Shown here: positions 25,672 through 35,219 of the stretch, one piece after another | How positions within the stretch are numbered: the stretch's first letter is position 1 | How the letters are laid out: each line of letters begins with the position of its first letter | NCBI RefSeq assembly: GCF_000497445.1 | Contig: NZ_CM002285.1 | Coordinates: 9,330,961-9,394,960, forward strand | Length of the DNA: 64,000 nucleotides | DNA from: Streptomyces roseochromogenus subsp. oscitans DS 12.976 | GTDB lineage: Bacteria > Actinomycetota > Actinomycetes > Streptomycetales > Streptomycetaceae | Direction: 5' to 3' | Program-made: the position numbers and the translations under genes | Notes under the pieces: generated by a model | Databases searched by the model: none | What the model was told of the DNA's origin: nothing | What the model saw: only the letters and a program-made list of their open reading frames with translations

Positions 25672-26670
25672 GCAATGCTCAAGACCTGTGCATCGGTTCC
25701 GGGAGGAACACGGAGTGCGTACCTTCCCGGATGATCCCGTGACGGTCATCGACGAGTTGGCCCATGGGCGGGACGAGACGGGGCGACGCCTGGTGGTGCG
25801 CAACGGCTACCACCAACCGCGGAAGGTCACCACCGCGGCCGGGGTGATCGAGGTCAAGGCCCCTCGGGTGAACGACAAGCACATCGACGGGGCCACCGAC
25901 GAGTGCCAGTGGTTGTCTTCGGCGATCCTTCCGCCCTGGTGCCGCAAGTCCCCGAAGATCGCCGAGGTGCTGCCGCTGCTCCACCTGCAGGGCCTGTCCT
26001 CAGGCGACTTCGCACCCGCTGAGGAGCAGTTCCTCGGCTCCGCGGCCGGACTGTCCCCGGCCACGGTCACCAGGCTGACGGCCCAGTGGCAGGCCGACGG
26101 CAGCCATCTGCGTATCCGCCCGGACGAGGCCAAGGCCGCCGTCCTGGTGGTCATCGGGGTCCGGGCGGACGGCACCAAGGAGCTGGCCGCGGTGGCCGAC
26201 GGCTACCACGAGTCGTCCGAGTCCTGGGCCGGGCTGCTGCGGGACTGCGCGAGACGGGGCATGCAGGTGCCGGTCCTCGCGATCGGCGACGGGGCACTCG
26301 GGTTCTGGAAGGCCCTGCGTGAGGTCTTCCCCGACACCCGCGAGCAGAGGTGCTGGGTTCACAAGACGGCCAACGTCCTGGACGCCCGGCCGAAGCGGCC
26401 CAGTCGGCGGCGAAGAAGGCGATCCAGCGCATCTGCAACGCCGAGGACCGTGAACACGCCGAGCGAGCGATCACGACGTTCGCGAAGCTCTACGGCACGA
26501 AGTCCCCAAGGCATGCCGCGAAGATCACCGGCGACCAGGACATGCTGCTGGAGTTCGTCAACACAAGGTCACCAGGGGCGCCGGTTCCCGCGCCACCGCC
26601 CTCGCCATGGTCTTCAAGCTCGTCGAGTCGAACGGCCTGCGGCCCTGCCCGCGTGAACCGCCGGGACATT
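25672..26670 (+). pseudogene. IS256-family transposase with deletions and a frameshift
   Basis: The translation follows mutator-type transposases (DPVTVIDELAHGRDETGRRL, LLHLQGLSSGDFAPAEEQFL, DGYHESSESWAGLLRDCARR, REQRCWVHKTANVLDA). It is broken in three ways. About 25 residues are missing between QWQAD and HLRIRPDEAK, including the conserved VWADG block. A frameshift follows NVLDA near 26390. A second deletion near 26565 removes the TTNPIES block before the final VTRGAGSRATALAMVFKL-like segment, which is again in another frame. The N-terminal end is also unclear. It cannot be functional. Confidence 0.88.
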
Positions 26671-26678
26671 CTGGTGCC

Positions 26679-26885
26679 ATGAAGATGCCCCCTACGCAGG
26701 GCGCTCTGGACGCGGTGGAGTCCGCTCTCGCGGCGATCGGGGACGAGATCTCGGAACACGTCTCAGGCCGCGGCACCGTCGGCAGTCTCCAGCAACGGAC
26801 AGCCTTCCACGCCAACCTGGAGGCGATAACAATTACTCGCATCTCTGACCAAGCGGCCTCGGCTGCGGCCTGCTCGCTCGCTTGA
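26679..26885 (+). CDS. Small open frame of unknown function
   Basis: 68 aa from an ATG at 26679, directly after the IS256 remnant. The first half (ALDAVESALAAIGDEISEHV) looks like a genuine helix; the rest resembles nothing I know. It may be a gene fragment exposed by the deletion in the element. Confidence 0.25.
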   Translation: MKMPPTQGALDAVESALAAIGDEISEHVSGRGTVGSLQQRTAFHANLEAITITRISDQAASAAACSLA

Positions 26886-26914
26886 GTCTTAAGCTTGATC
26901 GCTTTCGGGGCTGG

Positions 26915-27586
26915 CTACTGCTCTGCGCACTTCGGTCGGCGGCGCCGGCCCTGTGGGGTGAATGTGAAGCTGTCTACGAACTTGCCGTCACCACAGCGGA
27001 CAGCCAGGAGCAGCGGTTCTGTGCGCGCTGGTGGCCAGTCAGCCTCAGTGTCAGGATCGGCGCCGTTCCACAGATGGAAGGAGACCATCGGCTGCGCGGG
27101 ATCATCAGTCACATAGCCGAGCGTCTTTCCGTAGAACGGATTGGTGCCACCGAACAGCACCGATGGGGGGCCAAATGCAGTCGTCACGTCGGCCCAGACC
27201 CGATCGCGTCGGCCCCACTGACGAACGGCGTTCCGCATGGCCGTGTACGCCTCGGCATCCAGGACCCGGTCGGGCTTGAGCCATCCCTGCCGACGCGCGA
27301 ACTCGGCGTAAAGAGAAGCCACGCAGTGTCCATGGCCGGTCGGAAGCAAAGAGCTGAACGCGCCCTTCGCACCGGTCGGGCTCCATCCCCCCTGCCGGCT
27401 CCAGGCGCGCTTCTGCTCCTCCCAGATCTCAGGGCGTCGCTCCAGGAAAAGCAGGTGGTTGACGATGATCCACATGGCCGCCTCCATGTCCCCGTACATA
27501 CCCGGCCTGCGCAGCACGCTGTTGAGCTGGTCCACGAGGTAGGTACGCATTTCGTCAGGTGCTGCGAGCACCGTTTCGCAGGTCAT
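26915..27586 (-). CDS. Conserved-looking protein of unknown function
   Basis: 223 aa from ATG 27586 (an in-frame ATG at 27646 would add 20 unlikely residues). Recognisable stretches include DQLNSVLRRPGMYGDMEAAM, WIIVNHLLFLERRPEIWEEQ and WGRRDRVWADVTTAFGPPSV, ending in a basic tail. There are no signal peptide, membrane helices or catalytic motif that I can identify. It is divergent from the lipoprotein at 27700, and the 113-base gap holds a promoter with an inverted repeat that could serve both. Composition and start support a real gene; its function is unknown. Confidence 0.65.
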   Translation of the reverse strand: MTCETVLAAPDEMRTYLVDQLNSVLRRPGMYGDMEAAMWIIVNHLLFLERRPEIWEEQKRAWSRQGGWSPTGAKGAFSSLLPTGHGHCVASLYAEFARRQGWLKPDRVLDAEAYTAMRNAVRQWGRRDRVWADVTTAFGPPSVLFGGTNPFYGKTLGYVTDDPAQPMVSFHLWNGADPDTEADWPPARTEPLLLAVRCGDGKFVDSFTFTPQGRRRRPKCAEQ

Positions 27587-27639
27587 GCCGACAGTCTTGC
27601 CCACGACATCGGCAGGAGGAGATCCGCAGGGTGTGGGGG

Positions 27640-27670
27640 TTAACACTCAAGCTTGGAGTGTGTTTATGAT
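27640..27670 (+). promoter_or_regulatory. Candidate promoter with internal inverted repeat for the lipoprotein gene
   Basis: TTAACA at 27640-27645 and TATGAT at 27665-27670 resemble -35 and -10 boxes with 19-bp spacing. Between them, ACACTC and GAGTGT (27643-27648 and 27656-27661) form an inverted repeat suitable for a repressor. The start codon is 30 bases downstream. Confidence 0.5.
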
Positions 27671-27699
27671 CTGCCCCTATCGGCGGGCCGGGGGGAGCC

Positions 27700-28422
27700 A
27701 TGATGCGTAGGAGAACCAGAAGGTTTGCCATCGGCGTGGCATTGGTGCCGGTTGCGGTCGGCGTGAGTGCGTGCTCATCCTCATCGGCCCCCGAGAGCCC
27801 CGCGAGGGCTTCCGCCCAGTCCGCAGACCCAGACCACGACGTGTGGACCGGGGAAGACCTGTCAACCCTGCTGCTATCGGCCGGCGACCTGCCCAAAGGC
27901 AAGGCGTACAAGGTACAGAAAGGGTACCCGATCAACAGCGGTACGCATTTCGGCGGTCCGATCAGCAAGCCTGTGCAAGCGCGCTGCGATTGGCTCATGA
28001 GCACAACGTGGTCCGAGGCCTCCAACGTCGGGCCCGCCTCCTACGCCGCCTCCTACTTCGCCAACGCAGCGCAGGAGGAGTACCTCGAGGAGATCGACTC
28101 CTACCGCAGCACCGACGCCTGGACCGCCATGGCCCGGCTGAAGAATTACGCGCGAAGCTGCTCCACCTTCAGGGACACCGACGGACCGCCGATCACCGTC
28201 ACGGCAGCGACGAAACCATTGCCAGGCCTGGGCGACGACAGCCTCGAAGTCGACATGACCTCTAATGTCAACAGTGTTGGGGGACACATCACAGTTGTCT
28301 CCCGGATCGGTCACGACATCATTTTCTCCGGCTCCACTGGTACCCGCTCTCAGGCAATACAGATGGCCGAGGAGAACGCAGGCAAGCTTGCAAGCGCTGT
28401 GAAGGCCAAAACCGGGAACTGA
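27700..28422 (+). CDS. Secreted lipoprotein with sensor-like domain
   Basis: 240 aa from ATG 27700, with GGGGGAG upstream. The basic n-region MRRRTRR, the hydrophobic core and the lipobox VSAC are clear. A Ser/Ala linker follows. The mature domain has LLLSAGDLPKGKAYKV, a cysteine in VQARCDWLM, another in YARSCSTF, and PLPGLGDDSLEVD. This is the same plan as the lipoprotein at 4801 (two cysteines, a PLP-x-(M/L)GDDS turn), reminiscent of PknH-type extracellular sensor domains. It is predicted to sit on the outer face of the membrane. The ligand is unknown. Confidence 0.82.
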   Translation: MMRRRTRRFAIGVALVPVAVGVSACSSSSAPESPARASAQSADPDHDVWTGEDLSTLLLSAGDLPKGKAYKVQKGYPINSGTHFGGPISKPVQARCDWLMSTTWSEASNVGPASYAASYFANAAQEEYLEEIDSYRSTDAWTAMARLKNYARSCSTFRDTDGPPITVTAATKPLPGLGDDSLEVDMTSNVNSVGGHITVVSRIGHDIIFSGSTGTRSQAIQMAEENAGKLASAVKAKTGN

Positions 28423-28539
28423 CGGGTCGTCCTCGGGCATGAGGCGGAACCCGGAGCCCCGCCTTGCTCGCTCTTGCTGCCACCCGCAGCAGCGGTGTCG
28501 CTCCGGGCGCCATCGAAGATGGGGCGTCGGCGTCGCCGG

Positions 28540-28990
28540 TTCCGGCGCCGCGACGCGATTGCTCCTCGACGGTGGCCCGGTAGGCGCCGGCGGCCGCGCC
28601 GGAGTAGTCGGCGATGGCCGCCTGCATGTCCGAGGCCATGTGCAGCTGCTGGACGGTGCTGTCTTCGTCCGCGGCGGTGGCGAGCAGCCGGTCCCAGATG
28701 AACCGGTCGGCCAGTCGGTTGGCATAAAGGAGCCCGGCCAGTGGGATGCCCTGTTCCGCCTTGAGCCGCCCGGTGGCGCGGGGCGCCTCCGGCGTCGTGG
28801 GCCGCCCCTGCGGCGCCGCGAACAGCGTGGCAAGTTGTAGCGCACCACAATCCGCAGCTGGTCCCGGCCGAGCGGAGGGCTCTCCGCGCGCGAGTGCTTC
28901 CCCGGAGGATCTCGTCGGAGAGCGCCTGCGTGAGCCGTCGACCTCGGTCAGCAGGCATCCGGCCAGTTCGACGACCCGGTCGCACGCCCT
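28540..28990 (-). pseudogene. Fragment of a PucR/CdaR-type regulator (N-terminal RsbRD-like domain)
   Basis: The typical blocks occur in several frames: ALSDEILRG near 28920, then LKAEQGIPLAGLLYANRLAD and RFIWDRLLATAADEDS, VQQLHMASDMQAAIADY and YRATVEEQSRR. They match the N-terminal domain of Streptomyces PucR-type regulators. At least one frameshift separates the first block, and the GGDEF-like and HTH parts are missing. It is non-functional. Confidence 0.6.
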
Positions 28991-29336
28991 CGGCTGCGTC
29001 GTCACGCGAGCAGTGGAGCCCGGCGCGATGGTGCACCGGCACAGTCTCGCCTTGCCTTGCCCCACCGCCTGCCCGTGGCCGTAAACCAGTGGTGAACGCT
29101 GGAATCACCGGCGGCGTGTTCGCACCGAGGCCGCACCAATGGGGCGTGTGCGCAAGACATGGCGGATCAAAGGAAATCACGTGAGACCTGCGACCGCGTC
29201 GTCATCGGGGCGGGCGCAGTGCCACGAGGGTCTTGCCGGTGATCGCGAGCAGGGAGATCCTCAAGCGGGTACAGGGACAGGAAGCACCGCAAGGAGCCGT
29301 GGCGAAAGCAGACAATGCGCGTCGCTGGGAGGACAG
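28991..29336. other. Intergenic stretch upstream of the molybdenum hydroxylase genes
   Basis: Contains no gene I can support and should hold the promoter of the iorBA-like pair. No clear -35/-10 pair is seen. Confidence 0.35.
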
Positions 29337-31676
29337 TTGACGGACAAGGAAACCCCCTCTGCGCGACGGGGGCAAGAACCCGCGGCGGTCGGGTTGGGGC
29401 GGCGGAGATTCCTCGGCTATGTGCTGGCCGCCTCGACACTGACCGTGGCCGCCGAACTCGGTGAGGCGCTGCTCGCGCCCGACGAGGCGGCGGCCGTCGT
29501 CCCGTCCGTGCCGGGTCCGGCGGAGATCTACGACCTCAACGACATGCTCACCCATGCGACGCTGCCGACGGCCAACCTGATCACGATCCGGATCGACGCC
29601 GACGGCACGGCCTCCTTCGCGCTTCCCCGGGCGGAGGTCGGGCAGGGCATCACGACGTCCAGCGCCATGCTGATAGCCGAGGAACTGGACCTGCCGCTGG
29701 AGCGGATCCGGGTCACGCTCGCGGACGCGCGGCCGGAGCTGCTGTTCAACCAGCTCACCGGCGGCTCCAACACCACGATCTCGACCTTCACGCCGATCCG
29801 CGTCGCCGCCGCCGTGGCCCGGGGCCGGCTGCTGAAGGCCGCCGCCCTGGAACTCGGCGAGGCCCTCGACATCCTGACGGCGAAGGCCGGTGTCATCACC
29901 TCCTCGGCCACCGGGCGCAGTCTCACCTATGGTGAACTGGCCGAGAAGGCAGCAGCGGTGACGACCGGTCGGGTCTCAGTGGCACTGAAGGAGGCGGCGG
30001 AGTTCAAGGTCATCGGCACCGCTCAAGGACGTGTCGACGCGGTCGAAGCGGTGACCGGGCGCAAGAAGTTCGCCATGGACCTGCACATCCCTGACGCCCT
30101 GCCGACGATGGTGTGCCGACCGCCGACGATCAACGGCACCGTGCGCTCGGTGGACAACCTCGCCGAGGTGCGGGCCATGCCCGGCATCACCGACGTCGCG
30201 ACCGTCTCCACCGGGGTCGCCGTCCGCGGCCGTACCTTCGGCCAGTGTATCGACGCCGTGCGCGCGCTGAAGGTCTCCTGGGGGCCGGGAAGTGCCGAGG
30301 GCGCCTCCGACACCACGATCCGCGACGAGCTGAGAAGGGCGGAACTTCCGCTTCCCGCACTGGACTTGCTGACCGAGTCGGTCGACGCCCGGTTCACCTT
30401 CCACTTTGCGAGCAACAGCGCGCTGGAGACCAACTGCGCCATCGCCGACGTACGACAGGACTCGGCCGAGATCTGGGGGAGCATGAAGTCCCCGATCGTC
30501 GCCCAGGAGCAGATCGCGCTGAAGCTGGGGCTGCCCGTCTCGGCGGTGACGGTCCACATCACCGAGGGCGGCGGCTCCTTCGGGCGCAAGCTGTTCCACG
30601 ATGCCGCCGCCGAGGCCGCCGAGGTCTCGAAGGCGATGGGTAAGCCGGTCAAGTTGATGTGGCACCGTACCGACGACTTCCGGCAGGGCCGTACCCACCC
30701 GATGGCCACCTCGCGGGTGCGGGCCACCTATGCCCTCGGCCAGGTGCTGTCCTACGACCAGCGGCACACTTCCGTCGCCACCGACTTCGGCCACGGCGTC
30801 GGTGAGATCATCACCTCCGAGGCCGCGCGGCTGCCGGTCGGTGATCTGGCCTTCTCCGAGACGATCTTCGCTCTCAGCCAGCAGACGCCGTACAACTTCG
30901 GCGTCGTCACCCAGTTGCTCAGCGAGACCGACAAGGACTTCAACACCGGCTCCATGCGCAACATCTACTCGCCCAACGTGCGCTGTGCGCAGGAACTGGT
31001 CGTGGACGAGCTGGCCGGGCGGATGGGGAAGGACCCGTACCGGTTCCGCCGCGAGTTCGTCAAGGACGAGCGGCTGCGGGCTGTCCTGGACAAGGTGGCC
31101 GACGTCGGGAACTGGGGCCGGAGCATGCCCGCCCGCACGGCGCAGGGCATCGCGCTGCATCCCGAGTACCACGCCTGCGTCGCCGTCCTCGCCGAGATCG
31201 ACTGCCGTCCGCAGACCACCGGCCGCAAGGTCCGCGACGCCTGCACCGGTCCCCGTGTCACCAAGGTCGTGTGCGCGGTCGACGTGGGCCTGGCGGTCAA
31301 TCCGCAGGGCCTTCAGGCACAGATGATGGGCGGCATCATGGACGGCATCGCGATCACCCTCAGCTCCGGCCTCCATCTCGACGACGGGCACTTCCTGGAA
31401 GGCAGTTGGGACAACTACTTCTACACCCGGCAATGGAACGCCCCGCCCGAGCTGGAGATCGTCGTCATGCCGCCGACCACCGGGCGGCCCGGCGGCGCCG
31501 GGGAACTGGCCGTGGCGGCTGCGGCGGCCGCCGTGGCCTGCGCCTACGGCCGTGCCACCGGCACCATGCCGACGAGCTTCCCGATCAACCACGCCGGACC
31601 GCTCGGCTTCGATCCGCTGCCCACCACCCCGCCGATCCCCGCGTCCCCGACCGACGGACTCAATCGCGCCTTCTAG
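29337..31676 (+). CDS. iorB: Molybdopterin-binding subunit of an isoquinoline 1-oxidoreductase-like enzyme
   Basis: 779 aa from TTG 29337, chosen because GGGAGGA lies just upstream and a Tat-type signal follows (GRRRFLGYVLAAST). The molybdenum hydroxylase large subunit is recognised from PRAEVGQGITTSSAMLIAEE, GGSNTTIS, EGGGSFGRKLFHDAAAEAAE, TPYNFGVVTQLL and the C-terminal GRPGGAGELAVAAAAAA. This is the IorB branch, which hydroxylates N-heterocycles or aldehydes. It is followed nine bases later by the iron-sulfur subunit. A cytochrome or chaperone gene is not present. The order large-then-small is the reverse of the classical iorAB. Confidence 0.88.
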   Translation: MTDKETPSARRGQEPAAVGLGRRRFLGYVLAASTLTVAAELGEALLAPDEAAAVVPSVPGPAEIYDLNDMLTHATLPTANLITIRIDADGTASFALPRAEVGQGITTSSAMLIAEELDLPLERIRVTLADARPELLFNQLTGGSNTTISTFTPIRVAAAVARGRLLKAAALELGEALDILTAKAGVITSSATGRSLTYGELAEKAAAVTTGRVSVALKEAAEFKVIGTAQGRVDAVEAVTGRKKFAMDLHIPDALPTMVCRPPTINGTVRSVDNLAEVRAMPGITDVATVSTGVAVRGRTFGQCIDAVRALKVSWGPGSAEGASDTTIRDELRRAELPLPALDLLTESVDARFTFHFASNSALETNCAIADVRQDSAEIWGSMKSPIVAQEQIALKLGLPVSAVTVHITEGGGSFGRKLFHDAAAEAAEVSKAMGKPVKLMWHRTDDFRQGRTHPMATSRVRATYALGQVLSYDQRHTSVATDFGHGVGEIITSEAARLPVGDLAFSETIFALSQQTPYNFGVVTQLLSETDKDFNTGSMRNIYSPNVRCAQELVVDELAGRMGKDPYRFRREFVKDERLRAVLDKVADVGNWGRSMPARTAQGIALHPEYHACVAVLAEIDCRPQTTGRKVRDACTGPRVTKVVCAVDVGLAVNPQGLQAQMMGGIMDGIAITLSSGLHLDDGHFLEGSWDNYFYTRQWNAPPELEIVVMPPTTGRPGGAGELAVAAAAAAVACAYGRATGTMPTSFPINHAGPLGFDPLPTTPPIPASPTDGLNRAF

Positions 31677-31684
31677 GAGTTGCC

Positions 31685-32161
31685 GTGCCCCAACACACCT
31701 TCATCCTCAACGGCAAGCGGGTGACCGTCGACATCGAGGACGACGTCCGGCTGCTGTGGGTGCTCAGAGACGTCCTCGGGGTCACCGGACCGAAGTACGG
31801 CTGCGGGCTGGGCGTCTGCCAGGCCTGCACCAGCCACATCAACGGCAAGGCGTTCAATCCCTGTTCGGTGCCGGTCGGCGCGGTCGGACCGGACGACGAG
31901 GTGACCACCATCGAGGGCCTGCCCGCCACCGTCGGCAAGGATCTGCACCCCATGCAGGAGGCCTGGCTGGAGCACGACGTGGCGCAGTGCGGCTACTGCC
32001 AGCCCGGCCAGATCATGACCGCCGTGGCCAAGGTCCGCCAGGCTCGCGAGGAGGGCCGGGAGATCACAGAGGCCGACCTCGACGACATCCGCAACGTCTG
32101 CCGGTGCGGCACCTACCACCGTATCCGGGAGGCGATCGTGGCCGGCGCGCAGAAGTACTGA
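31685..32161 (+). CDS. iorA: (2Fe-2S) subunit of the molybdenum hydroxylase
   Basis: 158 aa from GTG 31685, eight bases after the stop of the large-subunit gene, with TAGGAG ahead of it. The plant-type cluster is bound by CGLGVCQACTSHINGK...C, and the second cluster by CGYCQPGQIM...CRCGTYHRI. It transfers electrons from the molybdenum centre. It lacks a signal peptide and would have to be exported with its Tat-signalled partner as a complex. Its length and motifs are those of IorA. Confidence 0.92.
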   Translation: MPQHTFILNGKRVTVDIEDDVRLLWVLRDVLGVTGPKYGCGLGVCQACTSHINGKAFNPCSVPVGAVGPDDEVTTIEGLPATVGKDLHPMQEAWLEHDVAQCGYCQPGQIMTAVAKVRQAREEGREITEADLDDIRNVCRCGTYHRIREAIVAGAQKY

Positions 32162-32253
32162 GGCGCCGTGCTGGACCTCGGTGCCCGCCACGATCGCGGC
32201 GCGCATCGCAGGAGAGACCGATGACCAAAGGTGCGGGGATGGTGGCGCGGGGG

Positions 32254-33201
32254 TCAGCTTGCTGCGGCTGAGGACGGCGACCGGGCAGGGAGGGGCTCGG
32301 GGGCCGGATCCGGGTGACTCGCGGGCGACGACTCCGGTCGGGTGTCCGCAGAGTCCAGGCGGAGCATGGCTTGCTCGTCCGGGGTGCCGGGGGATGCCTG
32401 GTAGACCACCATCCGCTGGCCGCCTGTCCTTGCCAGTCGCATGACCTCGTAGGTCAGGGTCATCGGTCCGACCTTCGGATGCCGGAAGGACTTCTGCCCG
32501 CCGCCGCGCTCGCAGACGTCGTACCGCTCCCAGAGCCGTGCGAACTGTGGTGACTTCAGTACCAGTTCGCCGACGAGCGTGGTCAGCTCGGGGTCGTCCG
32601 GGTCGGCGCCGGCGACTGCCCGCAGATGCGCCACCGAAAGGGCGACCGTGTCCTCCCACGGCTCGTAGAGCGTCCGCCCGACCGGGTGGAGGAAGAGATA
32701 GCGGGTCAGGTTGCGCTGGTGCTCCGGCCAGTCCCAGAGTCCGGGCAGCAGCCGCCGGCCTGGTGGGTTCGCGGCCAGTACGCGGTTGTATCGGCTCACC
32801 ACATAGGCAGGCAGCGGGCGTACCGACTCCAGCATCCGCAGTATCGAGTCGCGGACGGTGTGGTCCGCGCAGGACGGCAGTTCGGAGACCCGGCCGGAGG
32901 CCAGCTCAGCGAGTTCGTGCAGGCGTTCGTATGCGTCGCCGCGTAGTCGCAGGGCGCGGCCGAGGGCGTCCACGACGGCGGGCGAGGGGTTGGTCTCCCT
33001 GCCACGCTCCAGGCGGATGTAGTAGTCGACACTCACCCCGGCCAGCGCGGCCAGCTCCTCCCGGCGCAGTCCGGGAGTGCGGCGCAGGCCCGCGCCGGCC
33101 GGGAGGCCGACGTCCTCCGGGCGCACCTGTGCCCTGCGGGCTTTCAGATATCTGCCGAGTTCGGTGCCCCGCACCTCAGTTGCTGCTGCCATTCGTCCCA
33201 T
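32254..33201 (-). CDS. Helix-turn-helix regulator with MmyB-like ligand domain
   Basis: 315 aa from ATG 33201; ATG 33192 is equally possible and neither has a clear ribosome site, so it may be leaderless. The N-terminal XRE HTH reads RTPGLRREELAALAGVSVDY, then YIRLERGRETNPSPAVVDAL. The MmyB-like C-terminal domain includes PAYVVSRYNRVLAANPPGRR, NLTRYLFLHPVGRTLYEPWE and VGPMTLTYEVMRLARTGGQR, and ends in a Pro/Ser tail. Such proteins often control an adjacent divergent gene. Here that is the MFS exporter at 33446, which is a plausible target. Confidence 0.9.
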   Translation of the reverse strand: MGRMAAATEVRGTELGRYLKARRAQVRPEDVGLPAGAGLRRTPGLRREELAALAGVSVDYYIRLERGRETNPSPAVVDALGRALRLRGDAYERLHELAELASGRVSELPSCADHTVRDSILRMLESVRPLPAYVVSRYNRVLAANPPGRRLLPGLWDWPEHQRNLTRYLFLHPVGRTLYEPWEDTVALSVAHLRAVAGADPDDPELTTLVGELVLKSPQFARLWERYDVCERGGGQKSFRHPKVGPMTLTYEVMRLARTGGQRMVVYQASPGTPDEQAMLRLDSADTRPESSPASHPDPAPEPLPARSPSSAAAS

Positions 33202-33445
33202 TGTGGCAGGCAAGCGGAAGCCGTGGGGGGCCGTGTCAGGGCCTGGAACGCCGCACCCCGGGTACAGCCCGGTCTGCCGGGCGGTCACGAGCGGGCGGAG
33301 AGTTGATCCCCAAGCGGGCGGCCCGGCCGCCGGGGCCCAGGGGGTGCGAGACACCGGACCGCGGCCCCGACGGACCGCAGCCGCCCGCCCGATCGCCCCC
33401 GACGTACACCGTCACCCATGCCTTGCCTTGTCCAGGAGGTCACTG

Positions 33446-34903
33446 ATGCCGCGCATCCCTTCCCCGTCATCGTCCACCGCCCCCGCCCACGGGCACGACC
33501 CCGAGGTGTCGGCGCCCGGGTCCCGGCGACGACAGCCGGACCGAACCCGACCAGCCGCGCCACCCAACCGCACCCCCGTCGCCCTGGTCGCTTCGCTCCT
33601 GGGGTTCACCGTGATCACCATCGACGTGTCGGCCGTGAACATCGCACTGCCGGCGATCCGGGTCTCCCTCAACAGCGGGATGACCGGGCTGCAGTGGGTG
33701 GTAGACGCGTACACATTGATGTTCGCGGCCTTGATGCTCTCCGCCGGCGCCATCGCCGACCGCGCAGGCGCCCGCCGCGCCTACGCCTGGGGCGTGGCTC
33801 TGTTCACCCTCGCCTCCCTCGGCTGTGCGCTCGCGCCCGGTATCGGCGTGCTGGTCGCCGCGCGCGTGGCGCAGGGCGGCGCCGCCGCGGTCGTGATGCC
33901 GGCCTCGCTGGCTCTGATCCGGCAGGCCTATGAGGAGGCCCGGGAGCGCGCCCGCGCCATTGCGCTGTGGACGGTCGGCGGATCGGTGGCGATGGCAGCG
34001 GGGCCGGTGCTGGGCGGGCTGCTCACGGAGTCCGCCGGCTGGCGGGCGGTCTTCCTGCTCAACCTCCCGGTGGGCTTGGTGATCCTCGGCCTGCTGGTCC
34101 GCGTGCCACACTCCCCGCGCCGGCCCGCCGCACTCGACGGCGGCGGCCAGCTCACCGCCGTACTGGCTCTGGCCGGGCTGACCTTCGCGGTGATCGAAGG
34201 CGGCCACCTGGGCTGGACCAGTCTCCCCGTGCTGATCGCCGCCGTGCTCGCCGTCGCCTGCGGGTTCGCCTTCCGCGCGGTGGAGTCCCGACACCGCCAA
34301 CCCATGGTCACCCTGACCATGCTGACGAACCGTCAGATCACTGTCCCGCTTGCGGTCGGATTCGCCGTCAACGCCGCCTTCTACGGCGGGATTTTCCTCC
34401 TCGGGCTGTACTACCAGCAGCTGCGCGGGATGTCGGGGACAGCGGCGGGCCTGATGTTCGTCCCCATGTCGGTGGTGGTGACGGCGAGCAACCTTTTCTC
34501 GCCGCGCCTGGTTGAGCGGATCGGGCGACGGCCGGTGATCGTCGCCGGTCAGCTGGTCTTCACCGCGGCCATGCTGGCCATGCTGCCGCTGGCCGCACAC
34601 ACCCCGGTGTGGCTGGTGCTACTCCTGCTGCTGCCACTGAGCATCGGCGGGGCACTCGCGGTACCCGCGCTGACCGCGCTGCTGATCGACGCAGTCCCAG
34701 GGGAGCGCGCGGGGACGGCGTCAGGGCTGCTCAACTCCCTGCGCCAGACCGGCGGTGCGCTCGCCGTCGCGCTCTTCGGCAGCTTGCTCTCCGGCCCCGG
34801 CGGCGGCTTCTCCCTCCCGGGCATGCGCCTCGGACTCCTCGCCGTCGCCGCCCTCCTCCTCGCCACCGCCATCCTCTCCCGCCTTCTCCTGCCCCGCGAC
34901 TGA
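33446..34903 (+). CDS. MFS transporter of the DHA2 (14-helix) drug-exporter type
   Basis: 485 aa from ATG 33446, with AGGAGG seven bases upstream. A basic, Pro-rich cytoplasmic leader of about 48 residues is followed by 14 predicted helices. Motif A-like sequence lies after helix 2 (GAIADRAGARRAY) and motif C-like sequence in helix 5 (GGSVAMAAGPVLGGLL). LQWVVDAYTLMFAALMLSAG is a DHA2 hallmark. It probably exports small toxic compounds by proton antiport. It is divergent from the MmyB-like regulator, which may control it. Confidence 0.92.
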   Translation: MPRIPSPSSSTAPAHGHDPEVSAPGSRRRQPDRTRPAAPPNRTPVALVASLLGFTVITIDVSAVNIALPAIRVSLNSGMTGLQWVVDAYTLMFAALMLSAGAIADRAGARRAYAWGVALFTLASLGCALAPGIGVLVAARVAQGGAAAVVMPASLALIRQAYEEARERARAIALWTVGGSVAMAAGPVLGGLLTESAGWRAVFLLNLPVGLVILGLLVRVPHSPRRPAALDGGGQLTAVLALAGLTFAVIEGGHLGWTSLPVLIAAVLAVACGFAFRAVESRHRQPMVTLTMLTNRQITVPLAVGFAVNAAFYGGIFLLGLYYQQLRGMSGTAAGLMFVPMSVVVTASNLFSPRLVERIGRRPVIVAGQLVFTAAMLAMLPLAAHTPVWLVLLLLLPLSIGGALAVPALTALLIDAVPGERAGTASGLLNSLRQTGGALAVALFGSLLSGPGGGFSLPGMRLGLLAVAALLLATAILSRLLLPRD

Positions 34904-35219
34904 GTCCCCATCAGCCCGCTCACCCGGCCTCGTACAGCCGCTCCAGGCCACGAGAACGACCTCGTCGCGCCGCCCCGCCTCGGCAGTTCAAAGGGGCGCC
35001 CCCCTTCCGCTGCAGCAGGCGGGTGACGGGTGGCGGGCGCCGCCTCAGCGACCTGGAACGCCTCACCGCCGACGAGGAAGCACCGACCAGCGAGGCCAGG
35101 GCCTCTACACTGCTCGCACCGCATTTCGTCAGTAGCCCCGAAGTAGGCTCGATCGGCGGGCTGCGGCAGCCGAGGGTTGCCTGCCCCGTGCCTCAGCAGC
35201 CCTGTGCGACACTCGCCCC

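Noticed and set aside
29976-31592. Minus-strand open frame of about 538 codons
   Set aside because: Antisense to iorB; His/Arg/Gly-rich with no domain.
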